Assembly: GCA_964602895.1 (NCBI GenBank)
Contig: CAZRTG010000021.1
Location: 1-30,128, forward strand
Reading direction: 5' to 3'
DNA from: JAWXBM01 sp964602895
GTDB taxonomy: Bacteria; Pseudomonadota; Gammaproteobacteria; Xanthomonadales; SZUA-36
DNA: 30,128 bases
Below the pieces are notes generated by a model that saw only the letters and a program-made list of their open reading frames with translations, was not told where the DNA came from and did not search any database. Of this stretch, positions 1-7,674 are shown piece by piece. A program made the position numbers and the translations under genes. How positions within the stretch are numbered: the stretch's first letter is position 1; each line of letters starts with the position of its first letter.

Positions 1-703
1 TTTTGATACGCCCTTCCGAGCGCACCAGCAAGGTTTCTTCACCTTCGTTCAGGCGACCGGCACCGTCGTTGCGGTTATTGGTTTGCAGTGCATGTTCAAG
101 CATCAATGGATCGATGCCTCTGGCTGCCATGCGCAATGTATCGGGCATCACCTCAAAGCTTCGGACAAAGCCGCCAAGCGCGTTCACATCGGCAACACCG
201 GGGACGGTTCGAAGCGCCGGACGTATCACCCAGTCCAGCAAAGCGCGCCGCTCGGTCAGGCTTTGCGGTCCCTCCACCGTGAACATGAACATCTCACCCA
301 GCGGGGTGGTCAGCGGTGCCAAGCCCCCTTCGATGTCGGCTGGCAGACTGTCCCAGACTCCACTGATGCGTTCGGCGATCTGTTGCCGTGCCCAGTAGAT
401 GTCGGTGCCTTCTGCAAAATCAATGGTGATGTCGGTCAGTGCGTACTTTGCGACCGAGCGCAACATTACCTGGCGTGGAATACCGAGCAGTTCCAGTTCC
501 AGCGGTGCGGTAATCCGGTTTTCCACTTCCTCGGGCGTCATGCCCGGCGCCTTGACGATGATTTTGACCTGTGTCGGCGATACATCGGGGAAAGCATCAA
601 TCGGCAGTTGGCGAAACGCGAAATAGCCACCCCCTGCCATCAGCACCGCCAACAACAGGATGAGAACACGCTGGATCAGCGCAAACTGGATCAGGGCGGA
701 CAT
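1..703 (-). CDS. czcA: CzcA-type heavy-metal RND efflux permease (5' part, runs off left edge)
   Basis: Inner-membrane, proton-driven permease of a tripartite metal efflux pump (HME-RND family). Only the first 234 residues are in the window. They begin MSALIQFALIQRVLILLL, the usual first transmembrane helix, then PIDAFPDVSPTQVKI and the porter-domain stretch GMTPEEVENRITAPLE, both hallmarks of CzcA/CusA proteins, followed by WARQQIAERI and TPLGEM. The ATG at 703-701 overlaps the TGA of the adaptor gene (TGATG), so the two are probably translationally coupled. The charged residues of the fourth helix, which help separate Zn/Co/Cd from Cu/Ag pumps, lie outside the window, so the metal cannot be stated. 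The gene symbol is for the family and not for a proven substrate. Confidence 0.9.
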   Translation of the reverse strand, partial: MSALIQFALIQRVLILLLAVLMAGGGYFAFRQLPIDAFPDVSPTQVKIIVKAPGMTPEEVENRITAPLELELLGIPRQVMLRSVAKYALTDITIDFAEGTDIYWARQQIAERISGVWDSLPADIEGGLAPLTTPLGEMFMFTVEGPQSLTERRALLDWVIRPALRTVPGVADVNALGGFVRSFEVMPDTLRMAARGIDPLMLEHALQTNNRNDGAGRLNEGEETLLVRSEGRIK

Positions 704-1839
704 CAGTGACTCTGCCCGGTTGTTGCTGAATCATCCCCGGCCTGTAGCGCTTTTAACGCCACCACACCTGCCGTTGCGACCTCTGCCGTGGTATCCAGCT
801 CTGCTTCGACAAAAGCCAGGCCATCGTCCACCGAAAGCAGCACAACACTTTTTGGCGTAAAGCCATTGGTGCTGCGGACAAAGACAAGGGCTTCCTGACC
901 CCGGTGAATAATGGCCGCGGCAGGTACTGACCAGAGGTTTGTCCGCCCCCGCCCGTCACCGATCAGCTTCACCGCTACAAACTGTCCCGGATGCAGTCTG
1001 TCATATGCCTGCTGCAATTTCGCCCGGACCGTAATCGTTTGACTGCGATCGTTTCTGGCATGACCTACAGACACAACCGTTGCCGTTGGTGTTTGTGCCC
1101 TGTCTGCACCCATACCCTCGACCGTGACCTGCATACCGGCCTGGATCACAGCAGCACTTTCACCCGCAACCTGGATATCCAGCCACAGACTGCTCAGGTC
1201 AGCGATTCGAAAAATCGGCTGCAGTGCTTCGAGGCTGTCTCCCGTCATGGCAAGCAATTCCAGCACCACGCCGTCGAACGGAGCCCGTATGCTGGCAACA
1301 TCCAGTAACTTGCGTTCGGAAGCCAGAGTGTCAATCTGGCTGGATGAAAGTCCGCCAAGCTCCAGTATTTGGCGGTACTCATTCAAGCGGGCAGTGGCCT
1401 GATGGGCCTGCATCTCGGTTTCCTGCAGGCGACGACGCGCAATAATGCCTTCTTCGAAAAGCTGCAAATCCCGTTGTAACTGAGTAGACATCAGGCTGGC
1501 GTTGCTTTTCGCATCCAGGAACTCACGCTGCACGGTGACAAAGTCCGGGCTGCGGATTTCAGCCAACAGCTGGCCCGCTTCAACGTGGTCGCCCACGGCA
1601 GCATGCAAACGCACGACACTGCCGGCCTGTGCGGTGCTGACCGCAAACTGTCCTGCTGGCGGGATCACCACAGTGGCGGTGGCGTCAACCGCAAAAGTGC
1701 GATCGGCTGGCTGGGGAGAGGTCACTTCAATACCCAGCTCGGTAATCTGCTCTATTGAAATCCCGATTTCCTCAGCCAGCACCGGGAGGGTAATAACGAG
1801 GCCAAATACAGCAGCCACAAGGCCTATTTTGCGAATCAT
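703..1839 (-). CDS. czcB: RND efflux periplasmic adaptor (CzcB/HlyD family)
   Basis: Membrane-fusion protein of 378 residues that would link the CzcA-type permease to the outer-membrane channel. A signal peptide (about residues 1-22, ending LPVLA) is followed by a biotinyl-lipoyl-like half (GSVVRLHAAVGDHVEAGQ), an alpha-helical hairpin around residues 105-175, the second lipoyl half (IRAPFDGVVLEL) and a beta-barrel domain (LDIQVAGESA, RLHPGQFVAVK). The start at 1839 is preceded by TAGGAG seven bases upstream. It overlaps the upstream czcC-type gene by 4 bases (ATGA) and the downstream permease by 1 base, so this is one operon. I see no extra N-terminal metal-binding domain of the kind found in some CzcB proteins. 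Confidence 0.9.
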   Translation of the reverse strand: MIRKIGLVAAVFGLVITLPVLAEEIGISIEQITELGIEVTSPQPADRTFAVDATATVVIPPAGQFAVSTAQAGSVVRLHAAVGDHVEAGQLLAEIRSPDFVTVQREFLDAKSNASLMSTQLQRDLQLFEEGIIARRRLQETEMQAHQATARLNEYRQILELGGLSSSQIDTLASERKLLDVASIRAPFDGVVLELLAMTGDSLEALQPIFRIADLSSLWLDIQVAGESAAVIQAGMQVTVEGMGADRAQTPTATVVSVGHARNDRSQTITVRAKLQQAYDRLHPGQFVAVKLIGDGRGRTNLWSVPAAAIIHRGQEALVFVRSTNGFTPKSVVLLSVDDGLAFVEAELDTTAEVATAGVVALKALQAGDDSATTGQSH

Positions 1840-3149
1840 GGCAGTTCTCCTACAGCCTGGTTATAAAATGCGGTTTGTCGATTTTTCTCTATTTGCAAAC
1901 GGGTGAAATGCCGTTTGGCGGTCAGGCTGATTTCCTGCAGCTTGAGCAGGTCTATCAAATCCAGCTCGCCTTTTTCATAAGCGCTTTGACCCATCTCCTG
2001 CTGCCGGGCTGCCAAAGACATGCGCTCGGCTGCTTCATCGATGTTCTGTCTCACCACATCGAGGCTGTGGGCTGCTTCGTGCAACTGCAGCGTCAAATAG
2101 CGCTGCTGCTCTGCCTTTGTGGCCTGAGCCTGTGCGACAACGCGATTGGCCGCAGCCAATTCCACATCACGATGCGAAGAGCCACCAAACGGAACGGTCA
2201 TGGTGATGCCGATACTGTCATCGTAGTCATTGGCCAGCGGTGCCCGTTCACGCTTTGGCCCGACCAGTAAATGCGGGCTGCTGTTGAAGGTTCTCCGGAT
2301 CATTTCATACTCTGCTTCCGCGCGGGCAATCTCTGCATTGATCATGATCAGTGCCGGATGGTCTTTTGCGACGACGTGTTGCTCACTGATGTTTTCGGCC
2401 TCGAAAGCGGGACGACGATCCATGCCTGACACACTGCGAAATTCCCGCTCGGCATCCAACAAGGCCGCGCTTGCCTCAATCACCAGTGCGCGAGCCTCCA
2501 ACAAGGCTGACTGGGACATCAAAACATCACGCAAGGCCACATCGCCCAATTCGTGACTGCGTGATACCTGATCGGCAATGAGTTTTGCCGTTGTGAGTGC
2601 CTTTAAAAGTAATTCGTGATCGTTGGTGGCCAGTGCGATATTCCAGAATACGCGACGTAACTCACCAGCAAGCTGCCAGCGCATGGCCTGGACCGCAGCG
2701 CCTGACTCAACATTCAATGCATCTCCCAGTGCGCTGGTCGCATCACGCCCGCCCCAGTTCCACAGCGGCAGTAAAATACCCGCCTCGTATTCACGCATCC
2801 CCTCATCGCTATTGAAGCGGTCGGTCTGGTAACGAACGGAAAAAGAGGGTCGATCGGACAGCCAGCTACTGCCTCTTCTCGACCAGGCGGCAGCCTGTGC
2901 TTGCCGTGCCGGCATCTCAACCGAGCTCGGCCAGAAGGCCAGCGCTTCATCTACCACGCGTGCAAAACTCAGGCTTTCATCCACCGGCAAGGGCTCATGG
3001 CCATGCTCCACACCGTGATCGTGGTCTGATTGTTGGCCGGGTTCACTGCGGGCGGCATTTTCTTGAGCCAGAGCCAATTGATCCGGACTTATTAACAAGG
3101 CCGACACCAAGAAAATGGACGCTGCCAGCAGTTGGTGTTTAATCTGCAC
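1836..3149 (-). CDS. czcC: TolC-family outer-membrane efflux protein (CzcC type)
   Basis: Outer-membrane channel of the efflux pump, 437 residues. A signal peptide ends near ALA-Q29. It is followed by a histidine-rich stretch (His43, 45, 49 and 51 within SDHDHGVEHGHEP) that could bind metal at the periplasmic mouth; that is inference. The rest shows the long helical repeats of the family, with segments such as LPLWNWGGRDA, RAEAEYEMIRRTF and the C-terminal KGELDLIDLLKLQEI. The start is GTG at 3149, supported by GGAGAG about eight bases upstream. It overlaps the end of the cytochrome gene by 11 bases and the czcB-type gene by 4 bases. Length fits CzcC/CusC relatives. Confidence 0.87.
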   Translation of the reverse strand: MQIKHQLLAASIFLVSALLISPDQLALAQENAARSEPGQQSDHDHGVEHGHEPLPVDESLSFARVVDEALAFWPSSVEMPARQAQAAAWSRRGSSWLSDRPSFSVRYQTDRFNSDEGMREYEAGILLPLWNWGGRDATSALGDALNVESGAAVQAMRWQLAGELRRVFWNIALATNDHELLLKALTTAKLIADQVSRSHELGDVALRDVLMSQSALLEARALVIEASAALLDAEREFRSVSGMDRRPAFEAENISEQHVVAKDHPALIMINAEIARAEAEYEMIRRTFNSSPHLLVGPKRERAPLANDYDDSIGITMTVPFGGSSHRDVELAAANRVVAQAQATKAEQQRYLTLQLHEAAHSLDVVRQNIDEAAERMSLAARQQEMGQSAYEKGELDLIDLLKLQEISLTAKRHFTRLQIEKNRQTAFYNQAVGELP

Positions 3150-3789
3150 TTCGTTTCTCTCCCGTAAACATTGACTTAACCAGGTTTTCCTTATGTGCGC
3201 GACTGGACATCAACACACCTGCCACGTGCATGATCACCAGCAGCAGGCTGAGATTGGCCAGGACTTCGTGGGTTTCTTCCCAAAAATCCTCGCGCTTCGA
3301 ATTGTCTTCCTTCAGGTCTTTCTTCAGGTTTTTCTTCGGCTGCTTGCTGTCTGCGTCTGAATGGGTATCCGAATGGGTGGAGGCAACCCAGGCAGCGAGT
3401 GGGCCAGCCTGGTCCTCCAGTGCATAAACCATCAATCCGGAGTAAACCGTGCCCCCCAGGGACAGCAGCAGGGCAAGAATCATGGCAGCGCCTGCCGGAT
3501 TATGACCGATGTAGCGCTTACCGTGGCCAGCCAGCAGATTTTTCAAATAAGACCATACCGCGCCAGGCCCTTTTACGAATTGACTGAATCGGGCATACCG
3601 GCTTCCCACCAGCCCCCAGATAATACGCAAACAGATAATCCCGCCGACAACGTAACCCGCCCAGACATGCGGGGTCAAAAAGTCGTCTTCGGTAAAGTAG
3701 GCTGTAAAGAAACCTGCGACCAGTGCCCAATGGCCGATACGTACCAGCGGATCCCATACCCTGACCGTACCTTTGGATAGATTGCTCAT
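3139..3789 (-). CDS. Cytochrome b561-like diheme membrane protein
   Basis: Predicted inner-membrane b-type cytochrome of 216 residues with four transmembrane helices, in the group that includes Ni/Fe-hydrogenase b-type cytochromes. Candidate haem ligands are His20 (RIGHW), His41 (PHVWAGY), His174 (ETHEV) and His188 (IMHVAGV); the 14-residue spacing of the last two in one helix is typical. Between helices three and four lies a strongly charged linker (about residues 137-172, Ser/Thr/His/Asp then Lys/Asp rich). It is the first gene of the RND operon: GGAG precedes its ATG and its 3' end overlaps the czcC-type gene by 11 bases. An electron-transfer role is known for the family, but its partner here is unknown, and why it leads a metal efflux operon is not explained by the sequence. 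Confidence 0.85.
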   Translation of the reverse strand: MSNLSKGTVRVWDPLVRIGHWALVAGFFTAYFTEDDFLTPHVWAGYVVGGIICLRIIWGLVGSRYARFSQFVKGPGAVWSYLKNLLAGHGKRYIGHNPAGAAMILALLLSLGGTVYSGLMVYALEDQAGPLAAWVASTHSDTHSDADSKQPKKNLKKDLKEDNSKREDFWEETHEVLANLSLLLVIMHVAGVLMSSRAHKENLVKSMFTGEKRSAD

Positions 3790-3822
3790 TAAACTGCTCC
3801 GGTAATTATCTACCAGGCCAAG

Positions 3823-3849
3823 TTGCCAGCTTGATGCCGGTGTTACAAT
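3823..3849 (+). promoter_or_regulatory. Possible sigma70-type promoter for the LuxR-type gene
   Basis: TTGCCA (3823-3828) and TACAAT (3844-3849) resemble -35 and -10 hexamers, but the spacer is only 15 bases, shorter than optimal. The first TGTCA palindrome begins 2 bases downstream of the -10, where a repressor would overlap the transcription start. Confidence 0.3.
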
Positions 3850-3850
3850 T

Positions 3851-3862
3851 TGTCAGATGACG
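3851..3862. promoter_or_regulatory. Candidate operator 1, TGTCA-GA-TGACG
   Basis: Near-palindrome TGTCAGATGACG in the divergent intergenic region between the cytochrome/efflux operon and the LuxR-type regulator. It matches the second site at 3897-3908 at 10 of 12 positions. The 46-base spacing between the sites is somewhat over four helical turns. Binding by the neighbouring regulator is inference. Confidence 0.4.
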
Positions 3863-3895
3863 TGAATTCTCCTTTTGAGAGGTTTTTGGCACCCT

Positions 3896-4402
3896 ATGTC
3901 AAATGACATAAAGCAAAATCGCACCACCATTATTTCGATTGGACTTTTTATCGCCGTGGCGCTGCTGATCGCCTCGGACCTGGTTTTCGACTACGGTGAC
4001 GGCGCCAGCTTTGCGCACATTGCAGTGGAATCTGTCCTGTTTCTGGTTGCTTTGAGTGGCACGGCACTGATGTGGCGACAGTTGCGCCTGACCCGCCGCG
4101 ACCTGGCTGAAGCCATCGATGAGGCGGACCAGTGGCGGCACGAGAGCCGTGAATTGCTTCGCGGACTGGCTGTTGCCATTGAAAAGCAATTTGACCGCTG
4201 GCAACTCACCAAGGCAGAAGCAGAAGTGGGATTGCTGATGCTCAAAGGGCTCAGCCACAAGGAAATCGCATTGGCCCGCGACACCAGTGAGCGCACCATC
4301 CGTGAGCAGGCCCGTGCAGTTTATCGAAAATCCGGCCTGTCCGGTAAGTCTGCCCTGTCAGCCTACTTTCTCGAAGACCTGTTGTTTCCGCCCGAAGCTT
4401 GA
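3896..4402 (+). CDS. Membrane-anchored LuxR-type (GerE HTH) regulator
   Basis: Predicted regulator of 168 residues. Two hydrophobic segments (about residues 11-29 and 41-58) suggest insertion in the inner membrane, followed by a short helical, probably coiled-coil stretch (LTRRDLAEAIDEADQW) and a C-terminal LuxR/GerE helix-turn-helix (about 103-160: LTKAEAEVGLLMLKGLSHKEIA, then ERTIREQARAVYRKSG). There is no receiver or autoinducer domain. I chose the ATG at 3896; an in-frame TTG at 3875 lacks a ribosome site, while GAGAGG precedes the ATG at a rather long 13 bases. It is divergent from the cytochrome-RND operon, so it is a candidate regulator of that operon and of itself through the palindromes at its own start. 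Confidence 0.82.
   Translation: MSNDIKQNRTTIISIGLFIAVALLIASDLVFDYGDGASFAHIAVESVLFLVALSGTALMWRQLRLTRRDLAEAIDEADQWRHESRELLRGLAVAIEKQFDRWQLTKAEAEVGLLMLKGLSHKEIALARDTSERTIREQARAVYRKSGLSGKSALSAYFLEDLLFPPEA
3897..3908. promoter_or_regulatory. Candidate operator 2, TGTCA-AA-TGACA at the start codon
   Basis: Perfect inverted repeat TGTCAAATGACA. With its flanking bases it extends to ATGTCA-AA-TGACAT (3896-3909), so it includes the ATG of the LuxR-type gene. A protein bound here would block transcription elongation or initiation of that gene. It is the stronger of two similar sites. Confidence 0.4.
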
Positions 4403-4435
4403 TGCCTCAACTGCACCAAAGCATAAGGCACCTGC

Positions 4436-5077
4436 TCAATGATTGATCAGTACATCCAGTTGAGTCCGTAATTCAGCCACTTCAAGCTCCAGTGCCTCTA
4501 TGCGGGCTTCCAGCCCACTGCTGGCAGCTGCAGCGGAACTGACGCGGAATTCCAGCTTGCTCAAATCCGGTTCGCCGCTTAGCAGGTGCACGTAACGGGT
4601 CTCTTTCTGGCCTGGCATACGCGGCAACTGCATGGTCAATGGCGGGTCATGTTCTGCAAGTCGGCCGAGCATATGCGCCACATCGTCGAGGTCACCGAAT
4701 TCGTGCAGGCGATGGGTGTTGGCCTTGATTTCAGCCAGCGTTTGCGGCCCACGCAACATCAGGACACATAGCACCGCCAGGCCTTTGCTTTGCACGCCAA
4801 GCATTTTGCCGGCCTGATGTTCGTATTTCGCCACCCGGGCGCCCCAGGCCTCTTTAACAAATCCCAGTGTTTGCAATTCACGCACGGTGTGACCCACCTC
4901 GCCTTCGGTATAGTTTGTTACCGGGTGCCGTGCGGTTTTCTGATTACAAGCCAGACGCAAGGAATTGACGGTGAGCGGATATTGCTCGGGTGTGGTCTCG
5001 GCTTTTTCCATCAGGCAGCCCAGCACACGCACTTGCATGGCACTGAGAATTCCAAATTCCACGGTTGATGCACTCAC
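4436..5077 (-). CDS. yceH: YceH-like protein (UPF0502, DUF480)
   Basis: Protein of 213 residues, almost the length of Escherichia coli YceH. The family is built of two winged-helix-like halves and its role is not firmly known. Recognisable stretches are QVRVLGCLMEKAETTPEQYP near the N-terminus, LTVNSLRLACNQKTARHPV, and a second winged-helix repeat around LMLRGPQTLAEIKANTHRLH. The C-terminus (about the last 25 residues, EARIEALELEVAELRTQLD) is a short coiled coil. I chose the GTG at 5077 because GAGGAG stands about six bases before it; an upstream in-frame ATG at 5110 has no such site. It is a single gene with its 3' end facing the LuxR-type gene across 33 bases, and diverges from the DUF885 gene. 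Confidence 0.9.
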   Translation of the reverse strand: MSASTVEFGILSAMQVRVLGCLMEKAETTPEQYPLTVNSLRLACNQKTARHPVTNYTEGEVGHTVRELQTLGFVKEAWGARVAKYEHQAGKMLGVQSKGLAVLCVLMLRGPQTLAEIKANTHRLHEFGDLDDVAHMLGRLAEHDPPLTMQLPRMPGQKETRYVHLLSGEPDLSKLEFRVSSAAAASSGLEARIEALELEVAELRTQLDVLINH

Positions 5078-5151
5078 GCCTGTCTCCTCTTTGAATCGAT
5101 CCAAAGGCACAAACTGCTGCCTTTATGCACCACAAGTCCGGTGGCCAAAAG

Positions 5152-5165
5152 GTATTGTGCAATAC
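5152..5165. promoter_or_regulatory. Perfect 14-base palindrome in a divergent promoter region
   Basis: GTATTG-TG-CAATAC, a perfect inverted repeat with a 2-base centre, lies in the 139-base gap between the divergent yceH-like and DUF885 genes, about 50 bases before the latter. Its position and symmetry suit an operator for either gene. No regulator is recognised. Confidence 0.35.
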
Positions 5166-5216
5166 AGGCCGGCAGTGTTCTACTCTGTGCCTGAACTCAT
5201 ACAAGGCGATCACCCC

Positions 5217-7067
5217 ATGACGGTCATCCGGATTCTGATACTCATCCTGCTGTTCGCGCAGATTTCCGCCTGCTCGGAGCAGGCAGACGAAACCGCGAGG
5301 AACACCAAGACTGCAGTGGAAAGCGCAGAGCCCATCGACTCCAATGTCTCTGTCGAAAAGAATGTCCTGGCTTTACACCAGTTGTTCGAGGAGTACTTTG
5401 AAGACTATTTGGAACTGCACCCGACCTTTGCCACTTTTATCGGTGACAACCGCTACAACGACCGGTACGCGAACGACATCGGCCCGGAATGGCTGGCTGC
5501 GGCGCAGGCGCTGGAGTTGGCCGTCCTCGATCGCCTGGACGCCATTGATGCCACGCTGTTGACCGGCGAAGACCTGCTCAACTACGAGATATTCAGGGCC
5601 GAGCGGGAAATGGCGCTGCGCAGTTTCGATTTCGCCGATGAACTGATGCCTCTGAACCAGTTCCGTGGCGTACACAATTCTTTTGTGCAACTCGGTAGTG
5701 GCGCTGGCTTGCAGCCTTTCGAAACCGTACAGGATTACGACAATTTCCTGGGTCGGGTTGATGGCTTCGACATCTGGATGCAACAGGCCCGGACCTATAT
5801 GCAGCAAGGTATTGAAGCCGGTCTGACGGTGCCCCGCATCTTGATGGAAAAAGTCATTCCGCAGCTGGAATCGCAGATCGTCGATAGACCTGAAGACAGC
5901 AGCTTTTACCAGCCCATCCGCACCATGCCGGAGTCTTTTTCGGTTCAGGACAGGGAGCGCCTGACCCGGGCTTACACCACAGCCATTGCAGAACAACTGA
6001 TTCCGGCTTACCGCGATATGCGCGACTTTATCCACGACGACTACCTGGCTGCCGCACGTGAAACCCACGGCATGAACGCACTGCCTGGCGGATCCGAACA
6101 ATACGCCTTCCTGGTCAGGCGCACTACCACCACCGATCTGGGCGCAGAGGAAATACATGCGATTGGACTCAACGAAGTCGCACGTATCCATGAAGAAATG
6201 AAAGTCGTTATGCAGCAGGTCGGTTTCGAAGGCGACATCAATGCGTTTTTCGATTTCCTCAATACCGACCCACAGTTTTATTTCACCGAACGACAGGATT
6301 TGCTGGATGGTTATATTGCTTTGCGGCAAGTCATCGACCCCAATGCCCCCCGGCTGTTCAAAATCATTCCCAAGGCAGATTTTGAAATTCGTCTGGTTGA
6401 ACCCTTCAGGGAAAAATCGGCAGCGGGCGGCCAATACCGCGCGGCATCGCCCGATGGCACCCGCAAAGGGGTATTTTTTGCCAATGCCTACGACCTGTCT
6501 GCGCGGCCGAAATGGGCGATGGAATCCCTCTACCTGCACGAGGCCATCCCCGGCCATCATTTCCAGGTGGCTTTGACGCTGGAACGCACGGACCTGCCGC
6601 GGTTTCGCCAGTTTGGCAGCGCCACAGCCTATAGCGAAGGCTGGGGCCTGTATGCGGAATCACTGGGTAAAGAGCTGGGCGCCTATACCGATCCGTATCA
6701 GTACTTTGGCAAACTGAGTGCCGAATTATGGCGCGCCATTCGCCTGGTGGCCGATACCGGCTTGCATTATTACGGCTGGACCCGGGAACAGGTGCTGGAT
6801 TATATGTACGCCAATGCGCCCATTTCCGAAGCACGAGCCGTTTCCGAAGCCGAGCGTTTTATGGCCATACCCTCGCAAGCACTGGCCTACAAAATTGGCC
6901 AACTCAAAATCCAGGAATTACGCGACCGCGCTGAACTGACGCTGGGCGATGATTTCGATATCCGCGAGTTTCACGCGCAGGTGTTGGCTACCGGCCGGGT
7001 TCCGTTGAGTGTTCTGGAAGCGCAGATCAATCGCTGGATTGCTGCCGAGTCCATGGTTGCCAGATAA
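5217..7067 (+). CDS. DUF885 family lipoprotein, putative metallohydrolase
   Basis: Exported protein of 616 residues. The N-terminus (TVIRILILILLFAQISAC) is a lipoprotein signal peptide with a lipobox ending at Cys19, followed by a Ser/Thr/Glu-rich linker. The body matches the DUF885 family, whose members look like zinc metallopeptidases: the motif HEAIPGHH begins at residue 441 and is followed by AYSEGWGLYAE, with the family C-terminal segment around PSQALAYKIGQLKI. I chose the ATG at 5217, preceded by AAGG, because it gives the signal peptide; the frame stays open further upstream to 4965 but that part overlaps yceH on the other strand. Substrate unknown. It is close to the usual length for the family. 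Confidence 0.88.
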   Translation: MTVIRILILILLFAQISACSEQADETARNTKTAVESAEPIDSNVSVEKNVLALHQLFEEYFEDYLELHPTFATFIGDNRYNDRYANDIGPEWLAAAQALELAVLDRLDAIDATLLTGEDLLNYEIFRAEREMALRSFDFADELMPLNQFRGVHNSFVQLGSGAGLQPFETVQDYDNFLGRVDGFDIWMQQARTYMQQGIEAGLTVPRILMEKVIPQLESQIVDRPEDSSFYQPIRTMPESFSVQDRERLTRAYTTAIAEQLIPAYRDMRDFIHDDYLAAARETHGMNALPGGSEQYAFLVRRTTTTDLGAEEIHAIGLNEVARIHEEMKVVMQQVGFEGDINAFFDFLNTDPQFYFTERQDLLDGYIALRQVIDPNAPRLFKIIPKADFEIRLVEPFREKSAAGGQYRAASPDGTRKGVFFANAYDLSARPKWAMESLYLHEAIPGHHFQVALTLERTDLPRFRQFGSATAYSEGWGLYAESLGKELGAYTDPYQYFGKLSAELWRAIRLVADTGLHYYGWTREQVLDYMYANAPISEARAVSEAERFMAIPSQALAYKIGQLKIQELRDRAELTLGDDFDIREFHAQVLATGRVPLSVLEAQINRWIAAESMVAR

Positions 7068-7101
7068 CGAACCCCCCTTATCATTCTGTATTCTGTGTAT
7101 T

Positions 7102-7281
7102 GATGCAGAACCCGATCCAACGTGCATAAATATCCTGAACCGCCCCGAAACCACGCTGGATGGCCTGTCCGGGCTCAAACCGGTGCGCGAACAGGGCGTC
7201 ATTATTTTAGGTAATGTCAACCAGTTATCCGATGGTGCATCCGCCAGCGGGCTCGCCCACGTCATACGGAAAAACCGTTAA
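7102..7281 (+). pseudogene. Remnant of a thiolase (acetyl-CoA acyltransferase) gene
   Basis: The 60 codons from 7102 to a TAA at 7281 read DAEPDPTCINILNRPETT, LDGLSGLKPVREQGVIIL, then GNVNQLSDGASASGL. This is the order and spacing of a conserved internal thiolase segment (RPDTTLEGLAKLKPVF...GTVTAGNASQLSDGAAA). Both the catalytic-Cys N-terminal half and the C-terminal half with the GHP and CGG motifs are missing, and there is no start codon or ribosome site for it, so I call it a decayed fragment. It lies directly after the DUF885 stop, in the same frame as a longer open stretch that is only a shadow of that gene. Its TAA shares the palindrome TTAA with the stop of the convergent cyclic-nucleotide-binding gene. 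Confidence 0.65.
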
Positions 7282-7634
7282 AGCCTTTCATAGGCGTTAC
7301 GGATTCGTTCAACCAGAACGTTCATGACATGTTTGGAAAAATCCGGCATGTGTCGAATCAGGGATTCAAAGCTGCTCTGATCGATCACCGCCAGGGTGCA
7401 ATCGGTTTTGGCAATAGCGGAAGCACTACGAATATCAGAGGTAATCAGAGCCATTTCACCGACGATTTCCCCGGCCTTGGCTACCGCCAACAGCTTGCCG
7501 TTGAGCGTAATGGTTACCTCACCCTCGATAACCACATACATATGACCGCCCTCGGACTCCTCCTCAAATATCACAGTTCCCGCTGCGAAATTTACCACGT
7601 CAGCAGAGTCCCTGAATGACTCTAATAAGTCCAA
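7278..7634 (-). CDS. Single-domain cyclic nucleotide-binding protein, second of a pair
   Basis: Protein of 118 residues consisting almost only of a CRP/CAP-type cyclic-nucleotide-binding beta-barrel. The phosphate-binding cassette is visible as EIVGEMALI followed by IRSASAIA, with the key Arg present. A short C-terminal helix (FSKHVMNVLVERIRNAYERL) resembles the dimer helix, but there is no DNA-binding or catalytic domain. The start is the TTG at 7634, with GGAGGG five bases upstream; this also removes the 38-base overlap with the previous gene that an ATG at 7712 would create. It follows the sister gene after 40 bases, and probably shares its transcript. Which nucleotide it binds, if any, is not known. 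Confidence 0.78.
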   Translation of the reverse strand: MDLLESFRDSADVVNFAAGTVIFEEESEGGHMYVVIEGEVTITLNGKLLAVAKAGEIVGEMALITSDIRSASAIAKTDCTLAVIDQSSFESLIRHMPDFSKHVMNVLVERIRNAYERL

Positions 7635-7674
7635 TGCGTCCCTCCATTTCGGAATTTGGCATGCTCGCGCGGCA

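Noticed and set aside
5373..6560. A 395-codon open frame on the minus strand inside the DUF885 gene
   Set aside because: The plus-strand frame has a lipoprotein signal and the HEAIPGHH motif; the minus frame has no recognisable domain and is a codon-bias shadow.
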